This document shows, piece by piece, positions 1 to 7,843 of a stretch of 22,132 bases of DNA. The notes under the pieces were generated by a model. It searched no databases, was not told where the DNA came from, and was given only the letters and a program-made list of their open reading frames with translations. Source of the DNA: Actinomycetes bacterium (GTDB lineage Bacteria > Actinomycetota > Actinomycetes > Propionibacteriales > Propionibacteriaceae); contig JAKOQD010000019.1 in the NCBI GenBank assembly GCA_029778515.1, forward strand, positions 1 through 22,132, read 5' to 3'. Within the stretch, counting starts at the first letter, position 1; every line of letters starts with the position of its first letter. A program made the translations under genes and the position numbers.

Positions 1-1029
1 ACCCGCCTACTGAACCGGGTCGAGATCCGCGGCGGCGCCGGCAGCGGCAAGACCGTCTTGGCCATTCGGCAGGCGTCCGACCTGGCCGGTGGCCGGGCCA
101 CCGGCGAGCGGCAGCGAGTGGCGGTGGTCTGCTACAGCTACGGCCTGGCCCACCACCTGCAGCGGTCACTGCTAACCGGATCGAGTGCCAAGCGTCCGGC
201 TTTCGTCGGGACGTTCGAGGACCTGGCCCGCCGGTGGGGCATTGAGATCACCGGATCCCGGGACGATTCCGACTTCTGGGAGGTCGAACTGCCGGCGCTC
301 ATGGCCGCCCGCGCCGCCGAACTTCCGCCGGAATCGCGATTCGATGCAGTGATCGTCGACGAGGCGCAGGATTTCGCCGAGGACTGGTGGACGCCGCTCG
401 TCGGGGCCCTGAAGGACGAGACCGCCGGCGGGGTCTTCGCCTACAGCGACGAGCGGCAGCGCGTCTTCGCGCGGTTCGGACGCCCCTCGTTGGCCCTGGT
501 GCCGCTGGTCCTGGACCACAACCTTCGCAACACCCGCCAGATCGCGCAGAGCTTCGTCCCGCTCGCGCCAACCTCAATGGTCCTGCGTGGGGGAGAGGGT
601 CCGCAGGTGGAGTTCGTGGCGGTGCCTACGCACGCCGCGATCGAAGCGGCCGACGACCAGATAGAGCGCCTGCTTGAGGAAGGTTGGGAACCCAAAGATG
701 TAGCGCTGCTCACGATGGGCGCACGCCACCCGGTGCAGAAGGAGCGTCAGGAAACGCTCGGCTTTGCCGGCTATTGGGACGAATTCTGGTCGAACGACGA
801 CGTGTTCTACGGGCATGTTCTCGGGTTCAAGGGCATGGAACGGCACGCCGTCGTCCTCTGCGTGAACGAGGACGGAACCCGCGACCGAAGCCGGGAGCGC
901 CTCTACGTCGGGCTCTCCCGAGCCACCGACCGGCTCGTGGTTGTCGGCGACCCTGCTGTCATCGAAGCTATCGGCGGACCTGAGGTGCTTCACCAGCTGC
1001 GCGCCCAACTTCCGCCCGCCCGGGGCTAG
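1..1029 (+). CDS. Superfamily I (UvrD/Rep-like) helicase-type ATPase, 5' truncated by the window edge
   Basis: The reading frame is open from base 1, so the gene begins before the window. A Walker A loop (GGAGSGKT) is encoded at about 31-54, only ten codons in. A Walker B/helicase motif II follows (VIVDEAQDF, about 346-375). Near the C-terminus come a motif V-like GFKGMERHAVVL (about 826-861) and a motif VI-like YVGLSRATDRLVVVGD (about 904-951). These are the ordered motifs of superfamily I DNA helicases. Only about 340 residues are visible, with no large inserted helicase subdomains, so this looks like the compact ATPase found in NERD-nuclease/helicase or DUF2075-like proteins; the N-terminal domain that would decide is missing. 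It ends with TAG at 1027-1029 and converges on the HtrA gene. Family is fairly certain; substrate and role are not known. Confidence 0.75.
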   Translation, partial: TRLLNRVEIRGGAGSGKTVLAIRQASDLAGGRATGERQRVAVVCYSYGLAHHLQRSLLTGSSAKRPAFVGTFEDLARRWGIEITGSRDDSDFWEVELPALMAARAAELPPESRFDAVIVDEAQDFAEDWWTPLVGALKDETAGGVFAYSDERQRVFARFGRPSLALVPLVLDHNLRNTRQIAQSFVPLAPTSMVLRGGEGPQVEFVAVPTHAAIEAADDQIERLLEEGWEPKDVALLTMGARHPVQKERQETLGFAGYWDEFWSNDDVFYGHVLGFKGMERHAVVLCVNEDGTRDRSRERLYVGLSRATDRLVVVGDPAVIEAIGGPEVLHQLRAQLPPARG

Positions 1030-1105
1030 CACCACGCCGCCGTCCGAAGTGGCGAAAGAGGGCTGACGCGGGGTGCCTCGGTGCCGGGCCAGTGGGGCTG
1101 CCGGG

Positions 1106-2179
1106 CTAGGCGGGCTGCTCGGCCAGGGTCAGGGTCGCGTTCTGCAAGACGCCGTCGCGGGCGAACTCGATCGGGATGTCGTCGCCAACCTTGGCGCTCA
1201 CCAGCAGCCAGCCCAGTCCGAGGCTCGTCGCCGGGTTGCCGCTGAGGCGGGTGATGATGTCGCCGGCTTCCAGGCCGGCCGCGTCCGCCGGGCCGCCTTC
1301 GCTCACGTCCTGCACGAACAGTCCGGACGGAGTGCCGAAGCGGTCGGCCATGTCCTGGGTGATCTCGGCAGTGACCGCGCCGATCCACGGATGGGTGGCG
1401 CGCCCGGTCGCCAGCAGTTCGTCCACGATCCGCTGCGCAGTGCTCGCCGGCACCGCGAACCCGATGCCGACACTGCCGCCGCCGGCGACGCCACTTGCGT
1501 TCGGCACGGTCGAGATCGCCGTGTTCACGCCGACCAGGCGTCCCTCGCAGGTGACCAGCGGGCCGCCAGAGTTGCCCGGGTTGATGGCCGCGTCGGTTTG
1601 GATCGCGCCGGTTAGCACCGTGGTACCACCGCTCGCCTTCGGCACCGGCACGTTCCGGTTCAGCGCGCTGACAATGCCGCTGGTCACGGTCCCCGAAAGC
1701 CCCAGAGGCGCGCCCAGCGCGACCACCGGCTGACCCACACTCAGCGGCTCGCGCGGAGCGAGCAGCAGTGTGGGCAGCTTGTTCTTGTCGATCTTGAGCA
1801 GCGCCAGATCGGTGATCGGATCGGTGCCGATCAGATCGGCCGGCACCTGCTCGCCGCCGTTGAGAAGCACTTCGATGTTCCCGGACTCGACTCCGGCCGC
1901 AATCACATGGTCATTGGTGAGGATCAGGCCGTCCGCCCGGATGATCGCGCCGCTGCCGGATCCGCCGCCGGATGCCCCCGTCACGAAGATGGTCACCACC
2001 GAAGGCAGCACGCTGTCCGCCACCCGCACCGAATCGCAGGCGCCAGGCTCCGGCGAGAGCTTGAGCGCGGCAGTTACGCCCAACGCGCCACCGATCAGCG
2101 CCAGGGCCAGCGAGATTCCGAGTAGTTCCAGCCAGTTGAGCGCGGGCTTGCGAAACCACCACTTGGGCTTGTCGGCCAC
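1106..2179 (-). CDS. Membrane-anchored HtrA/DegP-type serine protease with PDZ domain
   Basis: A 357-residue protein. A short cytoplasmic basic N-terminus is followed by one membrane segment (about 16-38), then an extracytoplasmic trypsin-like domain. The catalytic triad is visible: His91 (TNDHV), Asp124 (ITDLALLKI) and Ser204 (GNSGGPL). A PDZ domain covers about 265-350 (GLFVQDVSEGGPADAAGLEAGDII). HtrA-family proteases degrade or refold damaged envelope proteins. The start is GTG at 2179, chosen for a strong GAGGAG ribosome site six bases upstream. The upstream channel gene ends only 18 bases before this start on the same strand, so the two are probably co-transcribed. Cys48 and Cys211 are both on the outer face and could form a disulfide, which is inference. 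Length and architecture match actinobacterial HtrA/PepD-like proteins; the exact paralogue is not resolved. Confidence 0.9.
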   Translation of the reverse strand: MADKPKWWFRKPALNWLELLGISLALALIGGALGVTAALKLSPEPGACDSVRVADSVLPSVVTIFVTGASGGGSGSGAIIRADGLILTNDHVIAAGVESGNIEVLLNGGEQVPADLIGTDPITDLALLKIDKNKLPTLLLAPREPLSVGQPVVALGAPLGLSGTVTSGIVSALNRNVPVPKASGGTTVLTGAIQTDAAINPGNSGGPLVTCEGRLVGVNTAISTVPNASGVAGGGSVGIGFAVPASTAQRIVDELLATGRATHPWIGAVTAEITQDMADRFGTPSGLFVQDVSEGGPADAAGLEAGDIITRLSGNPATSLGLGWLLVSAKVGDDIPIEFARDGVLQNATLTLAEQPA

Positions 2180-2197
2180 CGAAATCTCCTCAAGCTC

Positions 2198-3043
2198 TCA
2201 GGGGTTGGCCCGGTACTTCGAATCGTCGTTCACGTACGCGTAGTACAACCCGATCAGGACGCCGCCGCCGATGAAGTTACCGATCAGGGCGATGGCCACG
2301 TTACCGGCGGCGAGGGCCAGATCGATACCCGATTTCAAACCCACGATCGTGAACAGAATCGTGTTGGCCACCGAGTGCTCCAAACCGGGGAACACGAAGA
2401 TGAACACAGCCATGATCATGGCCAGGCTCTTGGTCAGGTCATCCTTGATGAAGCCGTTGTAGACCAGCAGCATCGCGACGTTGATCATCAGGTTGCAGAG
2501 GATCGCGCGCATGAGCAGATCGCTCCAGCCCAGCGGGCCCGCGCTGATGTAGCCAAGCTTCACCGTCACCGAGTGCTCCATCTCGCTCAGGACGGCGCCG
2601 CTGGCCAGGGTGCTCAACCTGGCCAGGGCTGCCAGGACCAGCCCGCCCACGAAGTTCCCGACGTAACAGAGGCCCAGCATCCGCAGTGCGCGGCCCCACT
2701 TCACCCTGCGGTAGTAGATGCCGATCGAGGCCACCATCATGTTGGAGGTGAGGAGTTCGGACTTAGTGAAATAGATGAAGACCAGGGCCCAGCCGAAGAT
2801 CACGGCCCCGACCATCTTGCCCAGCACCGCCAGGCTCCCCGTCCCGACCTGGACCGAGCCGAAGGCGGCCACTGCGCCGAAGTGGGCGAGGTAGAAGATG
2901 GCGATCAGCAGCCCGGCGATGGCAGCTCGCTGGAGGTAGCGGACGGCCAGCTCCTTGGACATCGCGGTCTTGGTCTCCAGCGCCTCAAGTGCGGTGCTGA
3001 TGAAAAACTTCCCGGGGAACAGCCGCATATGATCGGTTGTCAT
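2198..3043 (-). CDS. Formate/nitrite transporter (FNT/FocA-NirC) family channel
   Basis: A 281-residue, highly hydrophobic protein with about six membrane segments. It carries FNT signatures: SELLTSNMM after the third helix region, a CNLMINVAMLL stretch, and GLEHSVANT, which contains the central histidine that gates anion/proton passage in FocA. The family moves small monovalent anions such as formate, nitrite, lactate or hydrosulfide through pentameric pores; the substrate cannot be read from sequence alone. The frame stays open to an ATG at 3136, but the first 31 codons of that extension are not FNT-like and would overlap the divergent gene, so I chose ATG 3043, which has a weak GGGAA upstream. 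It appears to lead an operon with the HtrA protease gene. In a fermentative propionic actinobacterium, formate or nitrite export would make sense (inference). Confidence 0.9.
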   Translation of the reverse strand: MTTDHMRLFPGKFFISTALEALETKTAMSKELAVRYLQRAAIAGLLIAIFYLAHFGAVAAFGSVQVGTGSLAVLGKMVGAVIFGWALVFIYFTKSELLTSNMMVASIGIYYRRVKWGRALRMLGLCYVGNFVGGLVLAALARLSTLASGAVLSEMEHSVTVKLGYISAGPLGWSDLLMRAILCNLMINVAMLLVYNGFIKDDLTKSLAMIMAVFIFVFPGLEHSVANTILFTIVGLKSGIDLALAAGNVAIALIGNFIGGGVLIGLYYAYVNDDSKYRANP

Positions 3044-3134
3044 GACAAAAGGTTCCCACGAATTTGGCGCGATCGTCACCACGCTTGGCCTGTGAACACT
3101 GGCGTTGCCTTCAACAGCTCTAGAGAGGCCCGAC
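3044..3134. promoter_or_regulatory. Divergent intergenic region between FNT gene and repeat-protein gene
   Basis: These 91 bases separate two divergent genes and must hold the leftward promoter. I could not assign clear -35/-10 pairs on either strand. The rightward gene has a purine-rich AGAGAGG ribosome site ending six or seven bases before its ATG at 3135. Confidence 0.4.
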
Positions 3135-4020
3135 ATGGCCAGCTCTTTCGGTGGCGCAACCCGAGATCAGATGCAATCCCCGCCGGGATCCACGCCGACC
3201 GCACCGCCGGCACTCGTTCCGTCCGCGGTGCCGGAGATTGGAGGCACTCCCCGGTATCGCTCCGTACTGAGCATCGAGGAGCCGGACTGGGGCCCGGGAC
3301 GGGTGGAGCAGGAGTATCGCTGGTTGCGTGACGGCAAGCCGATCTCCGGTGCGAGCGAGCTCAGCTACCGCTTGGCCGCGGCCGACATCGGCCACAAGGT
3401 CTCGCTCCGGATCAGCGGCTACAAGGCCGGCTTCCCGAAGTTGGCTCAGGAGACAGCGACCGTAGGCCCGATCGAGCCGGGACGCCTGGTAATGGCCACC
3501 CCGTTGATCAGAGGCTCGGCCAGGGTGGGCCGAACCCTGACCGGCTCGGTCGACGCGGGGGGTCCGGGCGAGGTCGACCAGCGGTGGCAGTGTTATCGCG
3601 GGGCCGACAAGATCCCCGGCGCCACCAGCGGGAGCTACCAGCTGACCCTGGCCGACCTCGGCAAAGTGATCAAGCCGCGTACGCGGCTACCCCGACAAGG
3701 TCTACAAGTACTCCGGCTACACCAATGTCATCGAGCCGGGAGACCTCATCCCGGATCTGCCGGTGATTGAGGGCCTCGCGCTGGTCGGAAAGACGCTGAC
3801 GGTTCACCCCGGCGTATGGGGCCCAGCGGGGGTGCGCACCACCGTGCGCTGGTACGCCGACGGCGTCCTGCTCACCCGGGCGATGGGGGACACCGTCGTG
3901 CTCAGCGGCGCCGAGGCGGGCAAGCTGATCCGCGTCCGCGTCTCGGGCGAGCTGGAAGGCTACGCCGACCGGATCATCGATTCGTTGGCAGTCGGGCCGG
4001 TGGTGTCGCGCGAGCGGTGA
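3135..4020 (+). pseudogene. Three-repeat Ig-like surface-type protein, interrupted by a frameshift
   Basis: The gene starts at ATG 3135 after an AGAGAGG ribosome site. Three tandem modules of about 80-95 residues follow, each with the pattern (aromatic)RWxxDG...I.GA...Y.L..ADxGK.I.xRVxGxxxGY. Module 1 is about 3228-3480, module 2 about 3481-3730 and module 3 about 3731-4010. Such repeats are common in secreted actinobacterial cell-surface proteins. The first frame runs through module 2 to KVIKPR and then reads nonsense to TGA 3768-3770. The rest of module 2 (RVRGYPDKVYKYSGY) and module 3 continue in the +1 frame from about 3676. Aligning the three modules suggests two missing bases just after AAG at 3672-3674. 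No signal peptide or membrane segment is visible, which is odd for this repeat type. It may be a pseudogene, an assembly error or, less likely, a programmed frameshift. Confidence 0.75.
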
Positions 4021-4089
4021 CGTCGGCACGGACGGGCCGAAATCTGCGGCAGACTAGGAGGGCTGTATCCGAAGGAAGGAAGCCATCCA

Positions 4090-6075
4090 GTGTCCGTGTC
4101 CATCATCGTCATCGATCCGCAGGCTCAACCGAGCGAGCAGGCGGTGACCACCGGCACCACGGCCCTGGACCTGTTCGGCACCGATCGTTCCATCGTCGCG
4201 GCCCGGGTCAACGGTGCCGTGGTCGACCTCGCCACCGAGCTTCGGGAGGGTGACCAGGTCGAGCCGGTGCTGGCCACCAGCGACGAGGGGTTGGCGATCA
4301 TCCGGCACTCTTGCGCGCACGTCGCGGCGCAGGCCGTCCAGCTGCTGCACGCGGACGCGAAGCTGGGCATCGGTCCGCCGATCACCGACGGCTTCTACTA
4401 CGACTTCCGCGTCGAGACCCCGTTCACGCCGGACGACCTGAAGGCCATCGAGAAGGCCATGGTCGGCATCGTCAAGGAGCGGCAGCAGTTCGTCCGCCGG
4501 CCGATCAGTGACGAAGCCGCCGCAGCCGAGCTCGCGTCCGAGCCGTACAAGCTGGAACTGATCGGGCTGAAGGGCGCTGCGGCGAACACCGAAGGTGCTT
4601 CGGTCGAAGTCGGCGCCGGCGAACTGACCATCTACGACAACGTCCGCCGTGACGGCGCGGTCGCCTGGAAGGACCTCTGCCGCGGGCCGCACGTGCCGCA
4701 CACCGGCTATCTCGGCAACGGTTGGGCGCTCACCCGCAGCTCGGCCGCCTACTGGCGGGGCGACCAGCGCAACGACCAGCTGCAGCGGGTCTACGGCACC
4801 GCGTGGGCGTCCAAGGACGACCTGGTGGCCTACCGCACCCGGCTTGAGGAGGCCGCGCGTCGCGACCACCGCAAGCTGGGTGCAGAACTCGACCTGTTCA
4901 GCTTCCCGGAGGAACTGGGCGCCGGCCTGCCCGTGTTCCATCCCAAGGGCGGCGTGATCAAGCGCGTCATGGAGGACTACGTCCGGACTGCGCACATCCG
5001 CTCGGGCTTCCAGTACGTGGGCACCCCGCACATCGCCAAGGAGGTGCTGTTCCGCACGTCCGGCCACCTGCCCTTTTTCGCGGACGGCATGTTCCCGCCC
5101 ATGGACGACGAGGGCCAGAACTACTACCTCAAGGCCATGAACTGCCCGATGCACAACCTGATCTTCGCTTCGCGCGGACGGTCCTACCGCGAGTTGCCGC
5201 TGCGCTTCTTTGAGTTCGGCACCGTGTACCGCAATGAGAAGTCGGGCGTGCTCCAGGGCCTCACCCGGGTGCGCAGCATCACCCAGGACGACTCGCACTC
5301 ATACGTGATGGCGTCCCAGGCAGCGGAAGAGGTCAAGCACCTGCTCACCTTCGTCACCAACCTGTTGGAGGACTTCGGCCTGGACGACTACTACCTCGAG
5401 CTGTCCACCCGCGACACCGAGGGCGCGAAGTCGACCAAGTTCATCGGCTCGGACGAGCAGTGGGAGAAGGCCACCGCGGTGCTGGAGAAGGTCGGTATCG
5501 AGTCGGGGCTGAAGCTGGTGCCCGATCCGGGCGGCGCTGCGTACTACGGTCCGAAGATCTCGGTGCAGGCAAAGGACGCGATCGGCCGCACCTGGCAGAT
5601 GTCGACCATCCAGTACGACTTCAACCAGCCGGCCCGCTTCGGGCTCACCTACACCGGACCGGACGGGCATCCGGCCGAGCCGGTGATGATCCACTCGGCA
5701 AAGTTCGGTTCGATCGAGCGGTTCATCGGCGTGCTCACCGAGCACTACGCGGGCGCCTTCCCGGCGTGGCTGGCGCCGGTGCAGGTGGTGGCGATTCCGG
5801 TGGCCGAGGAGTACGAGGGCTACCTTTCCGAGGTGGCCAAGCAGTTGATCGCAGCGGACATCCGGGTCGAGGTGGACCGCAGCGATGATCGCTTCGGCAA
5901 GAAGATCCGTAACGCGCAGACCCAGAAGGTGCCGTTCATGCTGATCGCCGGCGAGACGGACGTGGCCGCCGGCGCGGTCTCCTTCCGTTACCGCGACGGT
6001 AGCCAGCGCAACGGCGTGCCGATCGCAGAGGCGGTCGCGGAGATCATCGCAGCAACCCGGCCGCCGCGGCGATGA
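4090..6075 (+). CDS. thrS: Threonyl-tRNA synthetase
   Basis: A 661-residue class II synthetase that charges tRNA-Thr. In order: a TGS domain (about 1-65), the editing/SAD domain with the HSCAHV zinc-type motif and [12 protein letters not shown] (about 75-225), the catalytic core (about 260-555) and an anticodon-binding domain (about 560-655). Motif 2 is visible as VYRNEKSG...[14 protein letters not shown]. The catalytic zinc ligands expected for ThrS are present: Cys352 (MNCPMH), His403 (DDSH) and His535 (IHSAKFGS). The start is GTG 4090, preceded by AAGGAAGG about eight bases upstream; GTG 4096 is a possible alternative. Its stop overlaps the next gene (ATGA). The thrS-HIT order is that of M. 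tuberculosis Rv2614c-Rv2613c. No T-box leader was recognised in the 69 bases upstream. Confidence 0.98.
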   Translation: MSVSIIVIDPQAQPSEQAVTTGTTALDLFGTDRSIVAARVNGAVVDLATELREGDQVEPVLATSDEGLAIIRHSCAHVAAQAVQLLHADAKLGIGPPITDGFYYDFRVETPFTPDDLKAIEKAMVGIVKERQQFVRRPISDEAAAAELASEPYKLELIGLKGAAANTEGASVEVGAGELTIYDNVRRDGAVAWKDLCRGPHVPHTGYLGNGWALTRSSAAYWRGDQRNDQLQRVYGTAWASKDDLVAYRTRLEEAARRDHRKLGAELDLFSFPEELGAGLPVFHPKGGVIKRVMEDYVRTAHIRSGFQYVGTPHIAKEVLFRTSGHLPFFADGMFPPMDDEGQNYYLKAMNCPMHNLIFASRGRSYRELPLRFFEFGTVYRNEKSGVLQGLTRVRSITQDDSHSYVMASQAAEEVKHLLTFVTNLLEDFGLDDYYLELSTRDTEGAKSTKFIGSDEQWEKATAVLEKVGIESGLKLVPDPGGAAYYGPKISVQAKDAIGRTWQMSTIQYDFNQPARFGLTYTGPDGHPAEPVMIHSAKFGSIERFIGVLTEHYAGAFPAWLAPVQVVAIPVAEEYEGYLSEVAKQLIAADIRVEVDRSDDRFGKKIRNAQTQKVPFMLIAGETDVAAGAVSFRYRDGSQRNGVPIAEAVAEIIAATRPPRR

Positions 6076-6632
6076 CCGAGCCCGGGGAAGCCCGCGAAGT
6101 GGTCGAGGACGCCGGCACCCTGGCCGGCGTCCCCGACGCGTTCGAGCGCCTTTGGACCCCGCATCGCATGGTCTACATCGAGGGTGAGAACAAGCCCGTC
6201 GATGGCGCCTCGCATTCGTGTCCGTTCTGTCGCGCGCCCGAGCGTGAGGACGCGGACGGCCTGGTGGTGCGTCGCGGCCGCACGGTCTACGCGGTGCTGA
6301 ACCTCTATCCGTACTCGCCCGGCCACCTGCTGATCTGCCCGTACCGTCACGTCAGCGACTACACCGACCTGACTGCGGAAGAACTGCTGGAGCTTGCCGA
6401 GTTCACCGCCGCGGCGATGACCGTGATCCGCCGGGTTTCGAAGCCGGCCGGCTTCAACCTTGGCCTGAACCAGGGACAGGTCGCCGGCGCCGGCATCGCC
6501 GCGCACCTGCACCAGCACGTCGTGCCGCGCTGGCCCGGGGACGCCAACTTCCTGCCGGTGATCGCCCAGACCAAGGCGCTGCCCCAACTGCTGGCCGACA
6601 CCCGCGACCAACTCGCGTCCGCCTGGGCCTGA
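6072..6632 (+). CDS. HIT-family Ap4A phosphorylase-like nucleotide hydrolase/transferase
   Basis: A 186-residue protein with a histidine-triad active site H145-L-H147-Q-H149 inside [12 protein letters not shown], and a CPFC pair at residues 50-53 that may bind zinc. The N-terminal part ([12 protein letters not shown]) and length fit the actinobacterial Rv2613c type, shown in M. tuberculosis to be a diadenosine tetraphosphate phosphorylase. The ATG at 6072 overlaps the thrS stop by four bases, so translation is probably coupled. The link makes sense because aminoacyl-tRNA synthetases are a main source of Ap4A. In mycobacteria the next genes are phosphatidylinositol-phosphate synthase and mannosyltransferases; here that continuation is missing and a gene-poor stretch follows. 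The family is certain; the substrate is inferred from homology and position. Confidence 0.93.
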   Translation: MTEPGEAREVVEDAGTLAGVPDAFERLWTPHRMVYIEGENKPVDGASHSCPFCRAPEREDADGLVVRRGRTVYAVLNLYPYSPGHLLICPYRHVSDYTDLTAEELLELAEFTAAAMTVIRRVSKPAGFNLGLNQGQVAGAGIAAHLHQHVVPRWPGDANFLPVIAQTKALPQLLADTRDQLASAWA

Positions 6633-6685
6633 GCCCGGATCCACCTCTGGCGGCGCAACTCCACGTCAAGCGCCGATGGCCAGCC

Positions 6686-6993
6686 CTAGCGCCGCGGGCC
6701 CCGGCCAGAGTTGAATTCATGCCCGTTGGCCTCGAACAGCCGGTTCAAGGCCGCAAACATCACCTCACCTGAATGAAGCTTCTCCACAACGTAAATCTGG
6801 TCCGCCGCCGCTCTTCGGACAGGTGGAACCACACCTGTTGGTCGATATAACCCGGTTTCGGCTGGCTATCGGGCCCCATCCAGCGGCTTGGGTAATAGTC
6901 GACCCGACTTCGACCGGTTATGGAGCCGGATCTTGGCCCGATAACTCGTCAAACTCGGGTTTGCTCCGCCAAGGGCACCGGGATGGTCGTCAT
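6686..6993 (-). pseudogene. Possible decayed small gene of unknown function
   Basis: Reading the minus strand from an ATG at 6993 to a TAG at 6686-6688 gives protein-like stretches in changing frames. They include DYYPSRWMGPDSQPKPGYID then QQVWFHLSEER (6900 to about 6805), and DQIYVVEKLHSGEVMFAALN then RLFEANGHEF (6802 to about 6705). A weaker upstream piece reads PEFDELSGQDPAP (6959 to about 6921) before a TAA. Joining them needs at least one frameshift near 6802-6815 and more near 6900 and 6960, plus one stop bypassed. Third codon positions in the two better pieces are mostly G or C by eye. I do not recognise the family. Piecing frames together can mislead, so this is tentative; only the last two fragments persuade me. 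Confidence 0.3.
6867..6943. repeat. Inverted repeat TATCGGGCC/GGCCCGATA
   Basis: A perfect nine-base inverted repeat with arms at 6867-6875 and 6935-6943, separated by 59 bases. It lies inside the gene-poor region. It could be a chance pair, a structured RNA element or the relic of a mobile element end; nothing else in the region decides this. Confidence 0.45.
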
Positions 6994-7012
6994 AACCCGC
7001 CGGAAGCGGGTT
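6994..7012. repeat. Perfect hairpin AACCCGC-CGGAA-GCGGGTT
   Basis: A seven-base perfect stem with a five-base loop at 6994-7012. It is not followed by a run of T on either strand, so it is not a classical intrinsic terminator. It sits just outside the ATG (6993) of the proposed decayed minus-strand gene. Confidence 0.5.
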
Positions 7013-7149
7013 CGTTGCGTCCCGGAGCCCAGCAGGCCGACTCCGACGCGTAGCCCGGCCGCGGCCAGTGGCGGCTCCGACAAGCACCAGCCAGCGCCAA
7101 CGCTCATCGATCAGCGCTTTCCAAAGGCTGGCTCTCGGCGCTTGGGCGC

Positions 7150-7155
7150 TATCCT
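7150..7155 (+). promoter_or_regulatory. -10 element TATCCT for the phosphatidyltransferase gene, probably leaderless
   Basis: TATCCT at 7150-7155 fits the actinobacterial TANNNT -10 consensus. GTG codons lie at 7156 and 7162, and no ribosome site precedes either. A start site six or seven bases after the -10 would fall on GTG 7162, giving a leaderless mRNA. No good -35 is seen. Confidence 0.45.
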
Positions 7156-7161
7156 GTGGCC

Positions 7162-7770
7162 GTGGCCGGAGAACCCTATGACACCGAGCGGGTGCTGACC
7201 GTCCCCAATATCCTCAGCTTCATTCGGCTGCTGGGCGTGCCGCTATTCCTGTGGCTCCTGCTGATCCGCGAAGCCGATGTCTGGGCGGTGGTCGTGCTGG
7301 CGATCGGCGGGGCCACCGACTGGCTGGACGGCCACCTCGCGCGGCTCTGGCACCAACGCTCGCGCCTCGGACAAGTGCTCGACCCGGTGGCGGATCGGCT
7401 GTACATCCTGGCGACGCTGCTGGGCCTCGCGATTCGCGAGATCGTGCCGTGGTGGCTGGTCGTCCTGCTGGCGGCTCGGGACGTGTTGATGGTGGTGAGC
7501 ATCGGCCCGGCGCTCCGACGCCGAGGTTTCGCCAGCCTGCCGGTGCACTTCCTCGGCAAGGCCGCCACGTTCATGCTGCTCTACGGCTTGCCCCTGGTGC
7601 TTCTCGGCGCTGGTGACTGGCTGATGCCGACCACCGCCCGCGTCCTCGGCTGGGCGTGCGTGATCTGGGGCGCGGGCCTCTACTGGTGGTCCGGCCTGCT
7701 CTACCTCAGCCAGGGTGCGGTCGTGATTCGGCGGATCCCCGTCGGAACCGGTGACAATTCAGCCAGCTGA
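7162..7770 (+). CDS. CDP-alcohol phosphatidyltransferase (PgsA2/cardiolipin-synthase type)
   Basis: About 202 residues with several membrane segments and the complete CDP-alcohol phosphotransferase motif DGxxARx8Gx3Dx3D, seen as DGHLAR...G...DPVAD (roughly residues 54-76). The enzyme joins a CDP-linked lipid to an alcohol head group in the membrane. Position relative to gcvH, garA and gcvP matches M. tuberculosis Rv1822 (PgsA2); in Streptomyces the related gene near gcvP encodes a eukaryotic-type cardiolipin synthase, to my recollection. Cardiolipin synthase or phosphatidylglycerophosphate synthase are therefore the two main options, and sequence alone does not decide. I chose GTG 7162 because a TATCCT -10 box places a start site there; GTG 7156 is an alternative that adds two residues. 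Confidence 0.85.
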   Translation: MAGEPYDTERVLTVPNILSFIRLLGVPLFLWLLLIREADVWAVVVLAIGGATDWLDGHLARLWHQRSRLGQVLDPVADRLYILATLLGLAIREIVPWWLVVLLAARDVLMVVSIGPALRRRGFASLPVHFLGKAATFMLLYGLPLVLLGAGDWLMPTTARVLGWACVIWGAGLYWWSGLLYLSQGAVVIRRIPVGTGDNSAS

Positions 7771-7787
7771 GCGGCGCCCGAGGGCGC

Positions 7788-7793
7788 TAGGGT
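7788..7793 (+). promoter_or_regulatory. -10 element TAGGGT upstream of gcvH
   Basis: TAGGGT at 7788-7793 fits TANNNT and would give a leader of about 44 bases before the gcvH ATG. It directly follows a GCGCCC-GA-GGGCGC palindrome (7774-7787) that could act as a short hairpin after the phosphatidyltransferase gene. No clear -35 is seen, so this is tentative. Confidence 0.4.
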
Positions 7794-7843
7794 GGTGCCC
7801 GAAGTGAGCGGCGGCACCTGCTGCCAGAAGGAGTCGAACCACG

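Larger units (their letters stand above)
6633..7155. other. Gene-poor stretch with inverted repeats and possible gene remnant
   Basis: About 520 bases without an intact recognisable gene, looking less GC-rich than its surroundings. It holds a short hairpin just after the HIT gene (6651-6675, six-base stem CGGCGC/GCGCCG), a nine-base inverted repeat (6867-6875 with 6935-6943), a perfect seven-base stem hairpin (6994-7012), and protein-like fragments on the minus strand described separately. Short open frames on both strands here (for example 6823-7053 plus) give no recognisable protein. Confidence 0.6.

Noticed and set aside
3044..3136. 31-codon N-terminal extension of the FNT channel
   Set aside because: It would overlap the start of the divergent repeat-protein gene and has no similarity to FNT N-termini.
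4054..5298. 414-codon open frame on the minus strand
   Set aside because: Antisense to thrS; repetitive Val/Arg/Gly/His composition typical of a shadow frame.
6994..7040. tRNA-like element around GGTTCG at 7009
   Set aside because: No matching T-arm stem, anticodon arm or acceptor stem can be formed.
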